A DNA stretch of 64,000 nt from Pleionea sediminis (lineage in GTDB: Bacteria > Pseudomonadota > Gammaproteobacteria > Enterobacterales > Kangiellaceae): contig NZ_SUNB01000008.1 in the NCBI RefSeq assembly GCF_007570825.1, positions 122,757 to 186,756 on the forward strand, written 5' to 3'. Under the pieces are notes generated by a model that was not told the DNA's origin, ran no database searches, and saw only the letters and a program-made list of their open reading frames with translations. Of this stretch, positions 19,173-28,886 are shown one piece after another. How positions within the stretch are numbered: position 1 is the first letter of the stretch; each line of letters opens with the position of its first letter. Both the position numbers and the translations under genes were made by a program.

Positions 19173-19257
19173 GCCACTTAATAAAATTCAAAAAAACGCT
19201 CCTTGTCGTTTTCTCAAAACGATACCATCATCTCATAAGCATTAAGAGTGAACGCTT

Positions 19258-20382
19258 TTATTCAGTAGGCTCAATGCAATCATCATACAATAAATTTGGA
19301 CCCGTTTTGTACCAAGGATAACCATCGGGCGAAACAATCCACCTCGGATCGGGATTACCGTCAGGGCCCATTCCTTCAACAGGAAGCTCCCCATTTTTGA
19401 CGTAATAATAAAGATACTCCAATGCTTTTTTACCTTGTAAACGATGGCCTTGTCCCGATAAAAACTCGAGCCGCCCTGAATCAAGTGCGTCACATAATAT
19501 ACTGCTTGTGTCGAAAGCAGCAATTTTGGTTTTGGCTATTTCCTCATTACTTAAGTTCGCAGCTAAATAATCTGCCGTTGCCGTTGTTCCCTGTGAAATA
19601 ATCAAAAATCGCTCAATGTCAGGTTTACTCGCATAATAGGCCTCTACTTGCTGCGCTCCTTCACCCAAATTTGACGCATTCCAGGTAATTTCCGAATACT
19701 GTTCAATCGGCAGCAATAGTTCGTCAACCAAAACATCTTTAAAGCCGTTACAGCGTTGAAAAACACTGTCTGCTTGTTGGTGGACCAAACAAACAACCTC
19801 AATCGTATAGATGCTATAAAACTCATTAAAAACATCTTGAACCGTGCGTTCACCACAACGATTGTTGGCAAATCTTAATCCGGCCGTCGCACAAACTAAT
19901 CCCATCGCAATATCTCGTGCTGCTAAATAATCATTTTGACCAGAATACAATAATAAATTGGCGGTACCATCGGTATACTCAGTCGGATTAGGATAAACGT
20001 TAATGGCCGCTACGGGTATTTCAAGGTCGTTAGCTTTAAAGATAACTTCTTGCATTCCCTCTCCCCATACCGTCCCAACAATTCCTGGAGGGTTAGCATC
20101 AACGGCTTGATTCATTTGAAAATTAAGTAACGCACCTGAAGTTTCAGTTGCTGGATGCAAAGGAATTAAACCAACACCTAACTCTTCCGCTGAAATACGA
20201 GCTTCTGTCAAGACATCGCGCCAAAATCCCGCATCGGTTGATGGTCCATGAGAAACCAGGTAGTAAACTTCATCTTCACTAATTTGTGGAAGGCTAATAT
20301 CACTGTCATCAACACTGCATGAAAATAAAAGACAACTTAAAATTAGCATCAATGATTTGTCAGTACTTATTAATAATTGCAT
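19258..20382 (-). CDS. periplasmic sugar-binding-like lipoprotein
   Basis: 374 residues with a lipobox LLFSC near the N-terminus, so predicted to be a lipoprotein. The fold pattern (VSHGPSTDAGFWRDVLTEA near the start, then TVWGEGMQEVIFKANDLEIPVAAIN) is that of type-I periplasmic binding proteins of the ribose/LacI class. It begins 12 bp after the TonB receptor stop and is probably in one operon with it. No ABC permease or ATPase follows, so it may capture ligand for, or sense ligand with, the receptor (inference). Confidence 0.75.
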   Translation of the reverse strand: MQLLISTDKSLMLILSCLLFSCSVDDSDISLPQISEDEVYYLVSHGPSTDAGFWRDVLTEARISAEELGVGLIPLHPATETSGALLNFQMNQAVDANPPGIVGTVWGEGMQEVIFKANDLEIPVAAINVYPNPTEYTDGTANLLLYSGQNDYLAARDIAMGLVCATAGLRFANNRCGERTVQDVFNEFYSIYTIEVVCLVHQQADSVFQRCNGFKDVLVDELLLPIEQYSEITWNASNLGEGAQQVEAYYASKPDIERFLIISQGTTATADYLAANLSNEEIAKTKIAAFDTSSILCDALDSGRLEFLSGQGHRLQGKKALEYLYYYVKNGELPVEGMGPDGNPDPRWIVSPDGYPWYKTGPNLLYDDCIEPTE

Positions 20383-20394
20383 AGTGAACTTCCA

Positions 20395-22509
20395 TCAAAA
20401 CCTAAGCCGATACGTTACATAAAACTGCCGCTTTAATCCGGGAACATCAATCCCAACAAAACCCGGCTCTGTATAATGTTCCTCAAAAAAATTTTTAATA
20501 GAAAACCTTAAGCGCGATTCAGTGCCGGGTAACCACTGAGTATTATAAATATCCACACCAAGATTAATGAGGGAATAGGCATCCAGTTGATACTCCTCTT
20601 GTTCGCCGAATGGTAAGAATGCAAGGTTTGACTTGTCCGCTTGCCTTTCGTCTATATAATTCCATTGTAAATAGGCTTTTAAAGAATCATTTAAACTTAA
20701 ATGAGAGCCCAATGAAAACATATTTCTGGGATACAATCGTGTTTGCTCAGAGACTTGAATGCCAACTGTTGTGTCAGTCGATACTTTCGTATCAACATAA
20801 GAGTAATAAGCATAAGCATCCAGAGATGAAACTGGGTTTCTGTACCTTGCTTCAAACTCCAAACCATTTGCAACAATTTCACCTCGATTTTTCGCTTGTG
20901 GATTCGCGGCTAGTGTATCGTACTCAGCAAAATCATTGACTTGTGTATTGTATAGGGTCGTACTAATTCTAAAATTAGGTGTTATTGTAACGCCGAGATT
21001 AACTTCTTTGGTTGTCGCAGATTGCGGCGCTAAATTACTATTAGGCAAAGGACCTAAAAACCTCGGATGTTGACCACCAAACATCAACATGGTTGATGGC
21101 GCTTTAAATGATGAACCTTGTAATAATTTTAAAGTCCACTTGTTATCAATCGAATACACGAGTCCGAATCGATGTGTTGTCTGCGATTCGTAAATACTAT
21201 GATCATCAGTACGTAGTCCACCTATGAACTGCCAGTTAACGAAAGGACTCCAGCTAACCTGAACATAAGCGCCTTTATTATCAATTTCTAGATAACGATC
21301 ATCGTTCAAAAACTCACGTTCATTTTCGTCGACCAACACTAGACTCGGTAAGTCCTCTTGATCAAAACTGTAATCCACTCCAAAAATGATATTAAGACTT
21401 TCTGTGAATTGATACTGAGACTCTAAAGAACTCGTGTATTGACGTGATTGATACTTTCGATAGGCATAGTCAATTCCACTTCGGAAGGGATCGTATTGTC
21501 GAATCTCATCACTGGGCTTTCCCCAGTTAACGGAAAAATTTCCAATTAAGGTCATTTCGTTATTAATTGGCTTTGCAACTCGAATGTGAGCCATCGTGTT
21601 CTGATAACCGACTTCCGCCGATAAAAGAGGTTCGGAATCTGCTTGAAAATTGCCTGAACGATTAAATAATTGATGCAAGAAATTAAAGTTAATTGTTCCT
21701 AGTTTAGATTCCTTATAATCGCCCCGAAAATAAAACGACTGGGTAGACTCTCTGTCATTTTCAGAAAATATTCGATCAGCTGATACGAAACTCTGATATC
21801 TGGGAGATGATTCAGGCAACTTCAACCCAGAGCGATCACGCTCATCTATGGATAACGCCGTATAAAATGAAAAGTCTCCCACATTATCGCCAAGTCCAAA
21901 TTGCGCTTGATATCCGCTGTTTCCAAAATCATCAACGAATCCAATATCAAGAACACCTCTTACTGAATCCTGATTGCTCATTGTTTTGGGAATCACATTA
22001 ACCGTACCCAAAAAAGCGTTAGCACCGTATAAAGCAGAAAGAGGCCCTCTGATCACCTCAATTCGGTCAACAGCAATCATCGGAATAAATTCCGGTCCAA
22101 TAAAGTTTCCCGTCGTTGGTCGAAAAGCCATATCTTGGCCATCTAGCATTACCTTGAGAACCTGACTCTGACCATTTAGACCGGCATTGATGCCTCGAAC
22201 GCCAGCATTATAAGTCGATAAATCATTCAATACATCGAAACCAGGCAATATCTTAAATACATCTGCCAGAGATTGAATATCGTAATTCTCGATATCTTCT
22301 GAAGTGACGACCGATACAACGGCCGGTGCTTCATTGAGAGGAACTTTTGTTTTAGTTACGCTCGACACTTTTACTTTTAGCAACTCCTCAAGAGACCGGT
22401 CAAATAGGTCATCTGTTTTAACGTCATCTGCGATTCCAGCACTCAATTGGAGCATCAAAATCACAAGAATAGCTACTGACGATATGCGCGAATGAAGGTG
22501 CTGATTCAT
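20395..22509 (-). CDS. TonB-dependent outer-membrane receptor
   Basis: 704 residues from the ATG at 22507-22509; an upstream TTG start is less likely. A signal peptide is followed by a plug domain with KVPLNEAPAVVSVVTSEDI, DVFKILPGFDV and IEVIRGPLSALYGANAFLGTVNV. A 22-strand barrel follows, ending YVTYRLRF with a terminal Phe. It is FepA/CirA-like in plug pattern, but the substrate cannot be read. It is co-transcribed with the sugar-binding-like lipoprotein, which hints at a carbohydrate or glyco-conjugate ligand rather than iron. Confidence 0.88.
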   Translation of the reverse strand: MNQHLHSRISSVAILVILMLQLSAGIADDVKTDDLFDRSLEELLKVKVSSVTKTKVPLNEAPAVVSVVTSEDIENYDIQSLADVFKILPGFDVLNDLSTYNAGVRGINAGLNGQSQVLKVMLDGQDMAFRPTTGNFIGPEFIPMIAVDRIEVIRGPLSALYGANAFLGTVNVIPKTMSNQDSVRGVLDIGFVDDFGNSGYQAQFGLGDNVGDFSFYTALSIDERDRSGLKLPESSPRYQSFVSADRIFSENDRESTQSFYFRGDYKESKLGTINFNFLHQLFNRSGNFQADSEPLLSAEVGYQNTMAHIRVAKPINNEMTLIGNFSVNWGKPSDEIRQYDPFRSGIDYAYRKYQSRQYTSSLESQYQFTESLNIIFGVDYSFDQEDLPSLVLVDENEREFLNDDRYLEIDNKGAYVQVSWSPFVNWQFIGGLRTDDHSIYESQTTHRFGLVYSIDNKWTLKLLQGSSFKAPSTMLMFGGQHPRFLGPLPNSNLAPQSATTKEVNLGVTITPNFRISTTLYNTQVNDFAEYDTLAANPQAKNRGEIVANGLEFEARYRNPVSSLDAYAYYSYVDTKVSTDTTVGIQVSEQTRLYPRNMFSLGSHLSLNDSLKAYLQWNYIDERQADKSNLAFLPFGEQEEYQLDAYSLINLGVDIYNTQWLPGTESRLRFSIKNFFEEHYTEPGFVGIDVPGLKRQFYVTYRLRF

Positions 22510-22821
22510 TTTAACTCTGAAGCCGACAATAATCTTATTTAACAATAGTTCTTGATACTTAAATATTCAAAATATTTTAATTGATATTTCTTGGTAACTT
22601 ATTGATAAATAAAATATTTAATCTGACTACCAACAGTAGCTTTGGATATATAGGGTTAATTATGTCGGAGGGCTTAAAGCACTTTTACGGACGAGATCAG
22701 GGGATAATTTAAGAAGGTTAGAACAAATAATTGGCAAAAAAAGTGCCGTCGGAATTTACTCAATAAAAAAAGCGAACGCTATCAATAATATTCTAAGAGA
22801 CTAAAATCGACGGCTTTACTA

Positions 22822-23352
22822 CTAACTTCCGAAATAAAAGTCATACTCTTTTTCGAGTTCTTTGAACTCTTTGCTTTTCTCAACTGATGATAAAAATTGA
22901 TCGGTGGTCGTCAAAACCCACTGTTCAATTTCAGGATCTAGTTTACTTGAATCACGTCCTGCAAAGATATTTTTCACTTCAGTAAATGACTCAGTAAACT
23001 CAAAATCCACGATACTGTTTCCATTTACAAAAACCTCGTAGCGGATAAGAATATCTTCGCTCATGACAGCGGGTAAAATACCTAAGCTAGTTGCTGCAAG
23101 TAATCCAGTCGTAAATGATGCTGGATTATTTACATCCTGCCGTTGTTCAAGTACGACGCGCAAAACAATGGGAGAGCCGGGGAGTTCTTCTTGCGCGTTA
23201 TTAAACTTTGGGTGCAGCATTATTTTTTCCATAACAGCGTCACCTGGCACTGTAGAAAAGTATCGAATGGGTAACCCACTTTTCTCACTTTCTTTCGCAT
23301 ACACGGATAAACAAAAGCAACTGAACGTTAGGCCTATAAGTAAATGTCTCAT
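22822..23352 (-). CDS. small secreted protein of unknown function
   Basis: 176 residues with a clear signal peptide ending at VYAKE. The mature part has MEKIMLHPKFNNAQEELPGSPIVLRVVLEQ and a conserved-looking ITYEVFVNG-like beta segment, then a charged helical tail. No known motif. It starts 11 bp after the trypsin-like lipoprotein gene and is probably co-translated with it, so it may be a partner, substrate or inhibitor of that protease. Confidence 0.6.
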   Translation of the reverse strand: MRHLLIGLTFSCFCLSVYAKESEKSGLPIRYFSTVPGDAVMEKIMLHPKFNNAQEELPGSPIVLRVVLEQRQDVNNPASFTTGLLAATSLGILPAVMSEDILIRYEVFVNGNSIVDFEFTESFTEVKNIFAGRDSSKLDPEIEQWVLTTTDQFLSSVEKSKEFKELEKEYDFYFGS

Positions 23353-23363
23353 GTTTCACTCTC

Positions 23364-24587
23364 CTATTGGTAACAAGACAGCTGAACAGTTGCTTTTGAT
23401 GCTAGCTCTGTTCCGACGGCGTTTTTTCTTGATCGTTTTAATGTGTGATAGGCTACTTGATTTTTAGTTAAAAACTTTCGAATAAATTTATTCTCAAGTG
23501 CAAAGTTTATGTTTTGCGGTATGATACCTTTTTCAGCGAGTGAGTTAGCTCTTAGCGTACTACTCACGATACCAAGAATTTCTCCTTGTTCAGAGACAAC
23601 AGCTCCACCACTTGAACCTGGCTGAATAGGTGCAGAAAATTGAAATAAACCTAACGAACCGGATAAAGCTTTCTTCGAACTGACATTTCCAAAAGTTAAG
23701 TTAGGCGATGCGTCAAGTAATCCATTCAATGGGTAACTCACCGTCAACACTTTTTCACCCAGAACAAAGTCAGAATGCAATCTAAACTTTAAATAATTTC
23801 TCGAAGTTTTCTCCGTCTTTAACACCGCCACATCAAGCAGCTGACTGGTTTTATCGATATTAACATCAAATATTTTATCGCCATCTTTCGCTTTTAGTAC
23901 CAGACAGTTGTTAATAACATGTGCTGCTGTCACTAAATTACCTTTTCCATTGATCCAAAATGCTGTTCCAGTACTTACTGGTTTATCCATATTCGCTAAT
24001 TGTGAAAAGTTAAGTGATGATGTAGAGTTAGTAGCAGCGAACTTTTCTGCCGAAGGCTTTAATGCATTCAAAATTTTTACAATAACTTTCTGACTGCTGC
24101 GCACCGCTGCATTGTAAAAAGCGCCCGTTGGATCATTGTAGTCTCTTGATGATTTTTCGGTTACCGAGGCTTCAAGAAGCACATTCTGGTTAGTGTCTAA
24201 AACTCGATAGTCTAAGGTTAATATTACTTTACCATATTCAAAATCCCACTCTGGCTGAATATCGAGAAGCAGTCCAAATTGTTTCGGCTTGGTAGTATCA
24301 AAAAGACTCACTGCAGGGAAAAAGTTATCAGACACAGACATCACAGCTTCTTTTAGTGCTCTTCCCGGTTCTACTCGGTAGCCTGAATACTTCATGAAAA
24401 ACTCTGCTTCTTGCATATTCTTAGGTATGTAAATTGAGAGTTCTACATCCGTAGGAACCTTGACTTCCTTCGAAACCTTTAATCCTCTGGAAAGTCGATT
24501 TGGATCGACTCTTCCTGCACAGCCAGATAAGCCTAGCATTAACAAGCTAGCGACAACAGCCAAGAGTATCAACTTGGATTTATACAT
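23364..24587 (-). CDS. trypsin-like serine protease lipoprotein
   Basis: 407 residues. Lipobox LSGC puts the lipidated Cys at 23. Residues ~35-190 form an N-terminal domain that I do not recognise. A chymotrypsin-fold domain follows with His223 in VTAAHVI, Asp252 in LDVAVLK and Ser326 in GSSGGAV, a complete triad in the HtrA/DegP style. There is no PDZ domain after it, unlike DegP. It is predicted to be anchored in the envelope facing the periplasm. It is followed immediately by the 176-residue secreted protein. Confidence 0.85.
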   Translation of the reverse strand: MYKSKLILLAVVASLLMLGLSGCAGRVDPNRLSRGLKVSKEVKVPTDVELSIYIPKNMQEAEFFMKYSGYRVEPGRALKEAVMSVSDNFFPAVSLFDTTKPKQFGLLLDIQPEWDFEYGKVILTLDYRVLDTNQNVLLEASVTEKSSRDYNDPTGAFYNAAVRSSQKVIVKILNALKPSAEKFAATNSTSSLNFSQLANMDKPVSTGTAFWINGKGNLVTAAHVINNCLVLKAKDGDKIFDVNIDKTSQLLDVAVLKTEKTSRNYLKFRLHSDFVLGEKVLTVSYPLNGLLDASPNLTFGNVSSKKALSGSLGLFQFSAPIQPGSSGGAVVSEQGEILGIVSSTLRANSLAEKGIIPQNINFALENKFIRKFLTKNQVAYHTLKRSRKNAVGTELASKATVQLSCYQ

Positions 24588-24822
24588 CTTAAAACTACCT
24601 TAATTGTATGTGATCAAAACTTGAAATGCGGCGAGCATAATTAAAATTGGCTTCCTAGCCTGACCTGAGTACCTGTGCGCGCCTTAAATCTCGGCCTGAA
24701 ATATACGTAAAAACTGCTTAATTTTCAAGCTAAAAGTCCATTCATCAATTAAATTCCACATCATTTAGCAAGCAAATACCAAGAAACTACATTAAATGAA
24801 GGTAGTTTTTCAATGAATGCCT

Positions 24823-26049
24823 CTAAGAAAAAGCTTTCTTTCGCTTGATATCGGCATAATTCAAAACGTAGGTTCCGCTCAATCGATCATGTAAATATCG
24901 ATGATGTGTCAGCATGTAATTAATTAAAGCAATGACAAAATTACCAACGATACTGGCTCCAAATAACACATTCCTCAAAAGTCCTTGCCAATAAGAAATT
25001 CGAGTGCCCTTTTTAGAATAGACTTTTAAGCGAAATAATTTCATACCTATAGTGGCTTGATGACGCGAGCATTCCATCAACCAGGAATAAATGACAGTAA
25101 CTAAAATAATGATGAGTAAAAACTTATCCCCATTTAAATTAATTGACAATTTCTTTTTCAAAAACTCTGTCCCCAAAATAAATGCCGTGAGATAAGAAAC
25201 CAAAAACTGATCAACGAAAAATGCAAGTAAGCGATAAACGTCATTACCAAACTGAACATTCTTTCGTAATATCACTTGCGTATCCGACAACACGTTCGCT
25301 TTTTCAATTATTTTGGCACCGCCCTTAATTCCAATAGTACCCTCGACATTAGAATGTTCGAATGAACTTAATGTCGTCAAAAAATATTCGGCACTCGATT
25401 GCTCTAAAACATGGTAGATATTTTGAGGATGATGTGACCATTCAAAGACTTGATTTAATATTTCAAGTATTGGAGTTGAAACAAGAACTCGTATATTAAC
25501 TTTACTTCTCAAACGTTTGTGTCGACCCGAACGACGAGTTTCCATAGTCTTCTGAACCAACTTAGGTACTATAAATGCAGATAATTGATCCGCAACTTGC
25601 CAGTCTAACAGGTCAGGATTATGAGTAATAAATTGCCATTCCAATGGATTATTCCGTCGCTCTTTATTAGCTAATAATGAAACTAAATCAGATTTAACCT
25701 GAGCTAATGGATCGACAAGACTCTCCTGCTCAATATTCTCAATGAGCGGATTCTCGTTTTGCATAATCTCTTGAGAAGGATTCAGTTCTTCCGTTGATGA
25801 ACTATCGATATATTCTTCAACTGGAACTTGAGTAATGGTTTCAACTCCTGTTTCCCAATCAAGTTGACTCTCTGGTGCCTTACGAGAAATTTTTGCCCAA
25901 TGTAACGCTTGTTTATAAGCAGAGTGAAGAATTTGGAATTCTTCTGGTTTGTCATCTGGTCGGGTTATTTTTAGTTTCTTAGCATAAGCCGACTTAATCA
26001 CTTTAAGGTCAGTTGTTTGCTTTAAATCCAAAATCGACCAAATATCCAT
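24823..26049 (-). CDS. J-domain protein with C-terminal RDD membrane domain
   Basis: 408 residues. The first ~55 residues form a J domain (IWSILDLK..IKSAYAKKLKITRPDD). The canonical HPD is replaced by Arg30-Pro31-Asp32, a form I recall in J-proteins that partner HscC. A linker of ~210 residues follows, then three to four hydrophobic segments (about 275-395) with the RDD-family pattern YRLLAFFVDQFLVS and GMKLFRLKV. Its ATG is 1 bp after the Hsp70 stop (TAATATG), so synthesis is coupled. It probably tethers or activates the Hsp70 at the membrane. Confidence 0.82.
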   Translation of the reverse strand: MDIWSILDLKQTTDLKVIKSAYAKKLKITRPDDKPEEFQILHSAYKQALHWAKISRKAPESQLDWETGVETITQVPVEEYIDSSSTEELNPSQEIMQNENPLIENIEQESLVDPLAQVKSDLVSLLANKERRNNPLEWQFITHNPDLLDWQVADQLSAFIVPKLVQKTMETRRSGRHKRLRSKVNIRVLVSTPILEILNQVFEWSHHPQNIYHVLEQSSAEYFLTTLSSFEHSNVEGTIGIKGGAKIIEKANVLSDTQVILRKNVQFGNDVYRLLAFFVDQFLVSYLTAFILGTEFLKKKLSINLNGDKFLLIIILVTVIYSWLMECSRHQATIGMKLFRLKVYSKKGTRISYWQGLLRNVLFGASIVGNFVIALINYMLTHHRYLHDRLSGTYVLNYADIKRKKAFS

Positions 26050-26050
26050 A

Positions 26051-27742
26051 TTACCAACTGCCCTTCTCTAAGCTATCAAAGATTTCATTAATTTGAATCT
26101 GTGCTTTTTTAATTTCTTGCGGGTTTTGACGGTCTACAATGTTGTCAAATTTAGCCAATACTTCGGCGATATATTCTCTTAACTCGCCCAGGTTTTGTTC
26201 ATACAGTCTCTCACCACGCGCTAATATCGCTCGGTTAATTTCATCATCCCTTGGATGAAACTTAAGCTTCTCCAATTGTTTACGAATTTTTTCTAATTCA
26301 ATATCACTTAAGTGCCCGGGGGAGTTTTCAATCAGTAAGTTTGATTTTTTTTCAGTCGACAAAACCGTGACATCAACTTCCAGAATACCGTTCATATCAT
26401 AACTATAACGAACATCAATTTTCTCTTTACCAGCAGGGCCCTTGGGTACTTTAACTGAGAGTGTTCCTAAATAAATATTTTTATCAACCAATCGGTTTTC
26501 ACCTTGATAAACATTAACTAATAATTCGGTTTGATTATCGTAAGCGGACTCTAACGTTCGCACAATACTGACTGGTACAGTTGTATTTCTCTCAATTATC
26601 GGTAAAAAATGACCTCCCGCTCTTTCACCTCCGTTTGGATTATTTATTTCCGTGCCTAAGGTAAAAGGACATACATCCGTTAAGACAACATCATCTAATG
26701 CTTGATCGCGATTGATTAATCCAGCTTGTATCGCCGCTCCGTGCACTACAACTTCATCAGGATTAATGTTGGTGTTAGGAATTCGTTTTAGTAGCTGCGC
26801 AATCGTTCTACGAAAAGGTTCGAGTTTGGTTGCCCCACCAACTAAAATAATGTCGTCAATGTCTGTTAAAGAAAGATTTGAATCACTCAGAGCCTGTGTA
26901 ATTGGTGACTTAATTCTCATCAGGATCGGTGTGATTGCTTTCATAAACCATTCGTAAGATAACTTATTTTCAATCGTGACATCTTTATAGGTAAAACTCA
27001 GCGGAATTTCCTTTTCATGATTAAATGTTCGCTTAGCTTGTTCCATTTTCATGTGTAAATCATGAAGCTCAAATGGCGACAAATCTGATTTTTTAATTTC
27101 TTGCTCTGACAAAAACATATCGACCAATGCATCAACAAAATCCTCTCCGCCAAGAAAATTATCACCCGCACTGGCATGAACTTCCATCACTCCATCAAAA
27201 AACTCTAAGATCGAGACATCGAATGTACCTCCCCCAAGATCGAGGATTAAAAAGATGCCGTCTTCTTTTTTGTGAACACCATGAGCGACTGCAGCGGCAG
27301 TTGGTTCATTAATGAGTCGTTCGACAGTCAGACCGGCAAGCTCTGCAGCTAATTTGGTAGCATTGCGTTGATTGTCATTAAAATAAGCAGGAACGCTAAT
27401 AACAGCGCGAGTAACGGATTCTTGCAAATAGGTTTCGGCATCTTCTTTGAGTGATTTTAAAACGAGCGATGATAACTCAATGGCACTCATTTCTTTTTTG
27501 CCTATACGGATTGTATGTCGAGTTCCCATCAATCGTTTAAATGCAGCCACTGTTTGGCTAGACTGCGTAATTAGTTGTTCTTTGGCCACCTGGCCCACAG
27601 ATAACTGATTGTTCTTATTGATATGAACAACGGACGGTGTCATTTTATGTCCCAGTCGATTTGGGATGATTTCAACAGAATCATTGCGCCAAACAGCGCA
27701 TAAGCTGTTCGTAGTTCCCAAATCAATACCAATTACCGACAT
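26051..27742 (-). CDS. hscC: HscC-like Hsp70 family chaperone
   Basis: 563 residues, shorter than DnaK (about 640) and matching HscC. The ATP-binding signatures IGIDLGTTNS, LDLGGGTFDVSI and ILVGGATKLEPFR are intact, as is the INEPTAAAVAHG motif. A substrate-binding beta domain follows, but the lid is short and there is no DnaK-type acidic tail. The ATG at 27740-27742 has AAGG 7 bp upstream, better than the TTG two codons earlier. It is coupled to a J-domain/RDD partner. In E. coli HscC works with DjlB/DjlC; equivalence here is inferred. Confidence 0.88.
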   Translation of the reverse strand: MSVIGIDLGTTNSLCAVWRNDSVEIIPNRLGHKMTPSVVHINKNNQLSVGQVAKEQLITQSSQTVAAFKRLMGTRHTIRIGKKEMSAIELSSLVLKSLKEDAETYLQESVTRAVISVPAYFNDNQRNATKLAAELAGLTVERLINEPTAAAVAHGVHKKEDGIFLILDLGGGTFDVSILEFFDGVMEVHASAGDNFLGGEDFVDALVDMFLSEQEIKKSDLSPFELHDLHMKMEQAKRTFNHEKEIPLSFTYKDVTIENKLSYEWFMKAITPILMRIKSPITQALSDSNLSLTDIDDIILVGGATKLEPFRRTIAQLLKRIPNTNINPDEVVVHGAAIQAGLINRDQALDDVVLTDVCPFTLGTEINNPNGGERAGGHFLPIIERNTTVPVSIVRTLESAYDNQTELLVNVYQGENRLVDKNIYLGTLSVKVPKGPAGKEKIDVRYSYDMNGILEVDVTVLSTEKKSNLLIENSPGHLSDIELEKIRKQLEKLKFHPRDDEINRAILARGERLYEQNLGELREYIAEVLAKFDNIVDRQNPQEIKKAQIQINEIFDSLEKGSW

Positions 27743-28312
27743 ACCCAAACCTTATAAATAGACAATTTTAATAACATTAAGAAATTATATTATTTCGAGA
27801 TGTGATTTTAAAAGATTGTGGCTTAAAGTAAAGTACATTTTTTAGTCAACAAAAACAGCCCTGGACTAACCTACCGCGACTAAGCGATATGCTACGTTCA
27901 TAAATACTTCTAATTCAATCATCGAGATCAATTCAATCTTCAAGCATAAATTTAGATCAGTGGGATTTCGGTTTTGGGCGGTACAAATTTATTCAGATAC
28001 AATATCTGAAATAAATTTGTACCTGATGGAAAGGTTATCAATTGATTTTTAGTTGTAGATCTACTCGACCTACAGAAATTTAACTCGATATAACCAGGGA
28101 TATAATAAAACTATTTTCCCATGCATTTTATTTAGAGAAACTATCATTTCAAAGTTAACCCAAGTTTCTTATTATTGTCTAATCAACGAAAATTTTTTTG
28201 CAATTCTTCAGTCAGACATGAGTAAACGACCTAATAACAATATTGCTCTTCAATAATTAGTACTCGCGAATAATCATTTCAAAAAACGACCTGAAGAGTT
28301 CATTGCACAGGC
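27743..28312. other. long intergenic region with a large inverted repeat
   Basis: About 570 bp between hscC and a small minus-strand gene. The only strong structure is the inverted repeat at 27980-28023. No gene longer than ~15 codons with a ribosome-binding site was found on either strand. The hscC promoter should lie in its left part. Confidence 0.4.
27980..28023. repeat. near-perfect ~20-bp inverted repeat
   Basis: GGTACAAATTTATT-CAGATA is matched on the right by its inverted copy with a single extra base (TATCTGAAATAAATTTGTACC), around a loop of a few bases. There is no adjacent T-run. It could be a terminator relic, a binding site or a short mobile repeat. Confidence 0.55.
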
Positions 28313-28528
28313 TTAGCGATTGAATTTTCGCAAGATGCGTTGAGCTTTATTCTCATTGTTAACTGACTCAAAGAAATCGACCATATTTTGTGTGTAGTCA
28401 GCTATCGACTGATAATCGCACTCCGATATATGCTGATATTGATTATCGATTAGCGATGCAGCCACGTTTGTTCTACTTTCCAAAGTAACCGGTACTTCTA
28501 TTGTGTAAATTCTTCGCTGTTCAGTCAT
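28313..28528 (-). CDS. small hypothetical protein, 71 residues
   Basis: Stand-alone ORF with an ordinary start (ATG 28526-28528) and a sensible protein: a beta-rich N-terminus (IYTIEVPVTLES) followed by two predicted helices and a basic C-terminus (RILRKFNR). No signal peptide, no membrane segment and no known motif. Flanked by over 350 bp of non-coding sequence on both sides, so it is monocistronic. I am only moderately sure that it is a gene. Confidence 0.5.
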   Translation of the reverse strand: MTEQRRIYTIEVPVTLESRTNVAASLIDNQYQHISECDYQSIADYTQNMVDFFESVNNENKAQRILRKFNR

Positions 28529-28886
28529 TACTTGCGCTCCCGAGTTAGTGACTCTAATAACTTAGTCCTAAATTACGTCAGATCCATGACAACTCATCGT
28601 TTTATCCAGATTTGAAATAACATTTCGTCAGTTGATATAAACGATGTCGGATTACAGCTAGTAAAAGTAAAAAGTCCTGAATCGAATAATACTCAATTGG
28701 TATAGAGCCTTGAAATATAAAAACCTTTCTTGATATGTGCTTTGAATGTAAACTCAGTCACAGGAATAGGAATTAATGCTAATTTGACGGGTTTCAGCTT
28801 GAATTATTTATTCTAAGGATAGTAATTTGGGCGTATAAGCCAATTTGGACACCTTTTACCAATTGCAAATTACAGGAGTGCTGCTC
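28529..28886. other. divergent intergenic region
   Basis: About 360 bp between the 71-residue gene (minus) and the metzincin gene (plus). It must carry both promoters. I see no strong -35/-10 pair and no palindrome of note. Confidence 0.35.
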
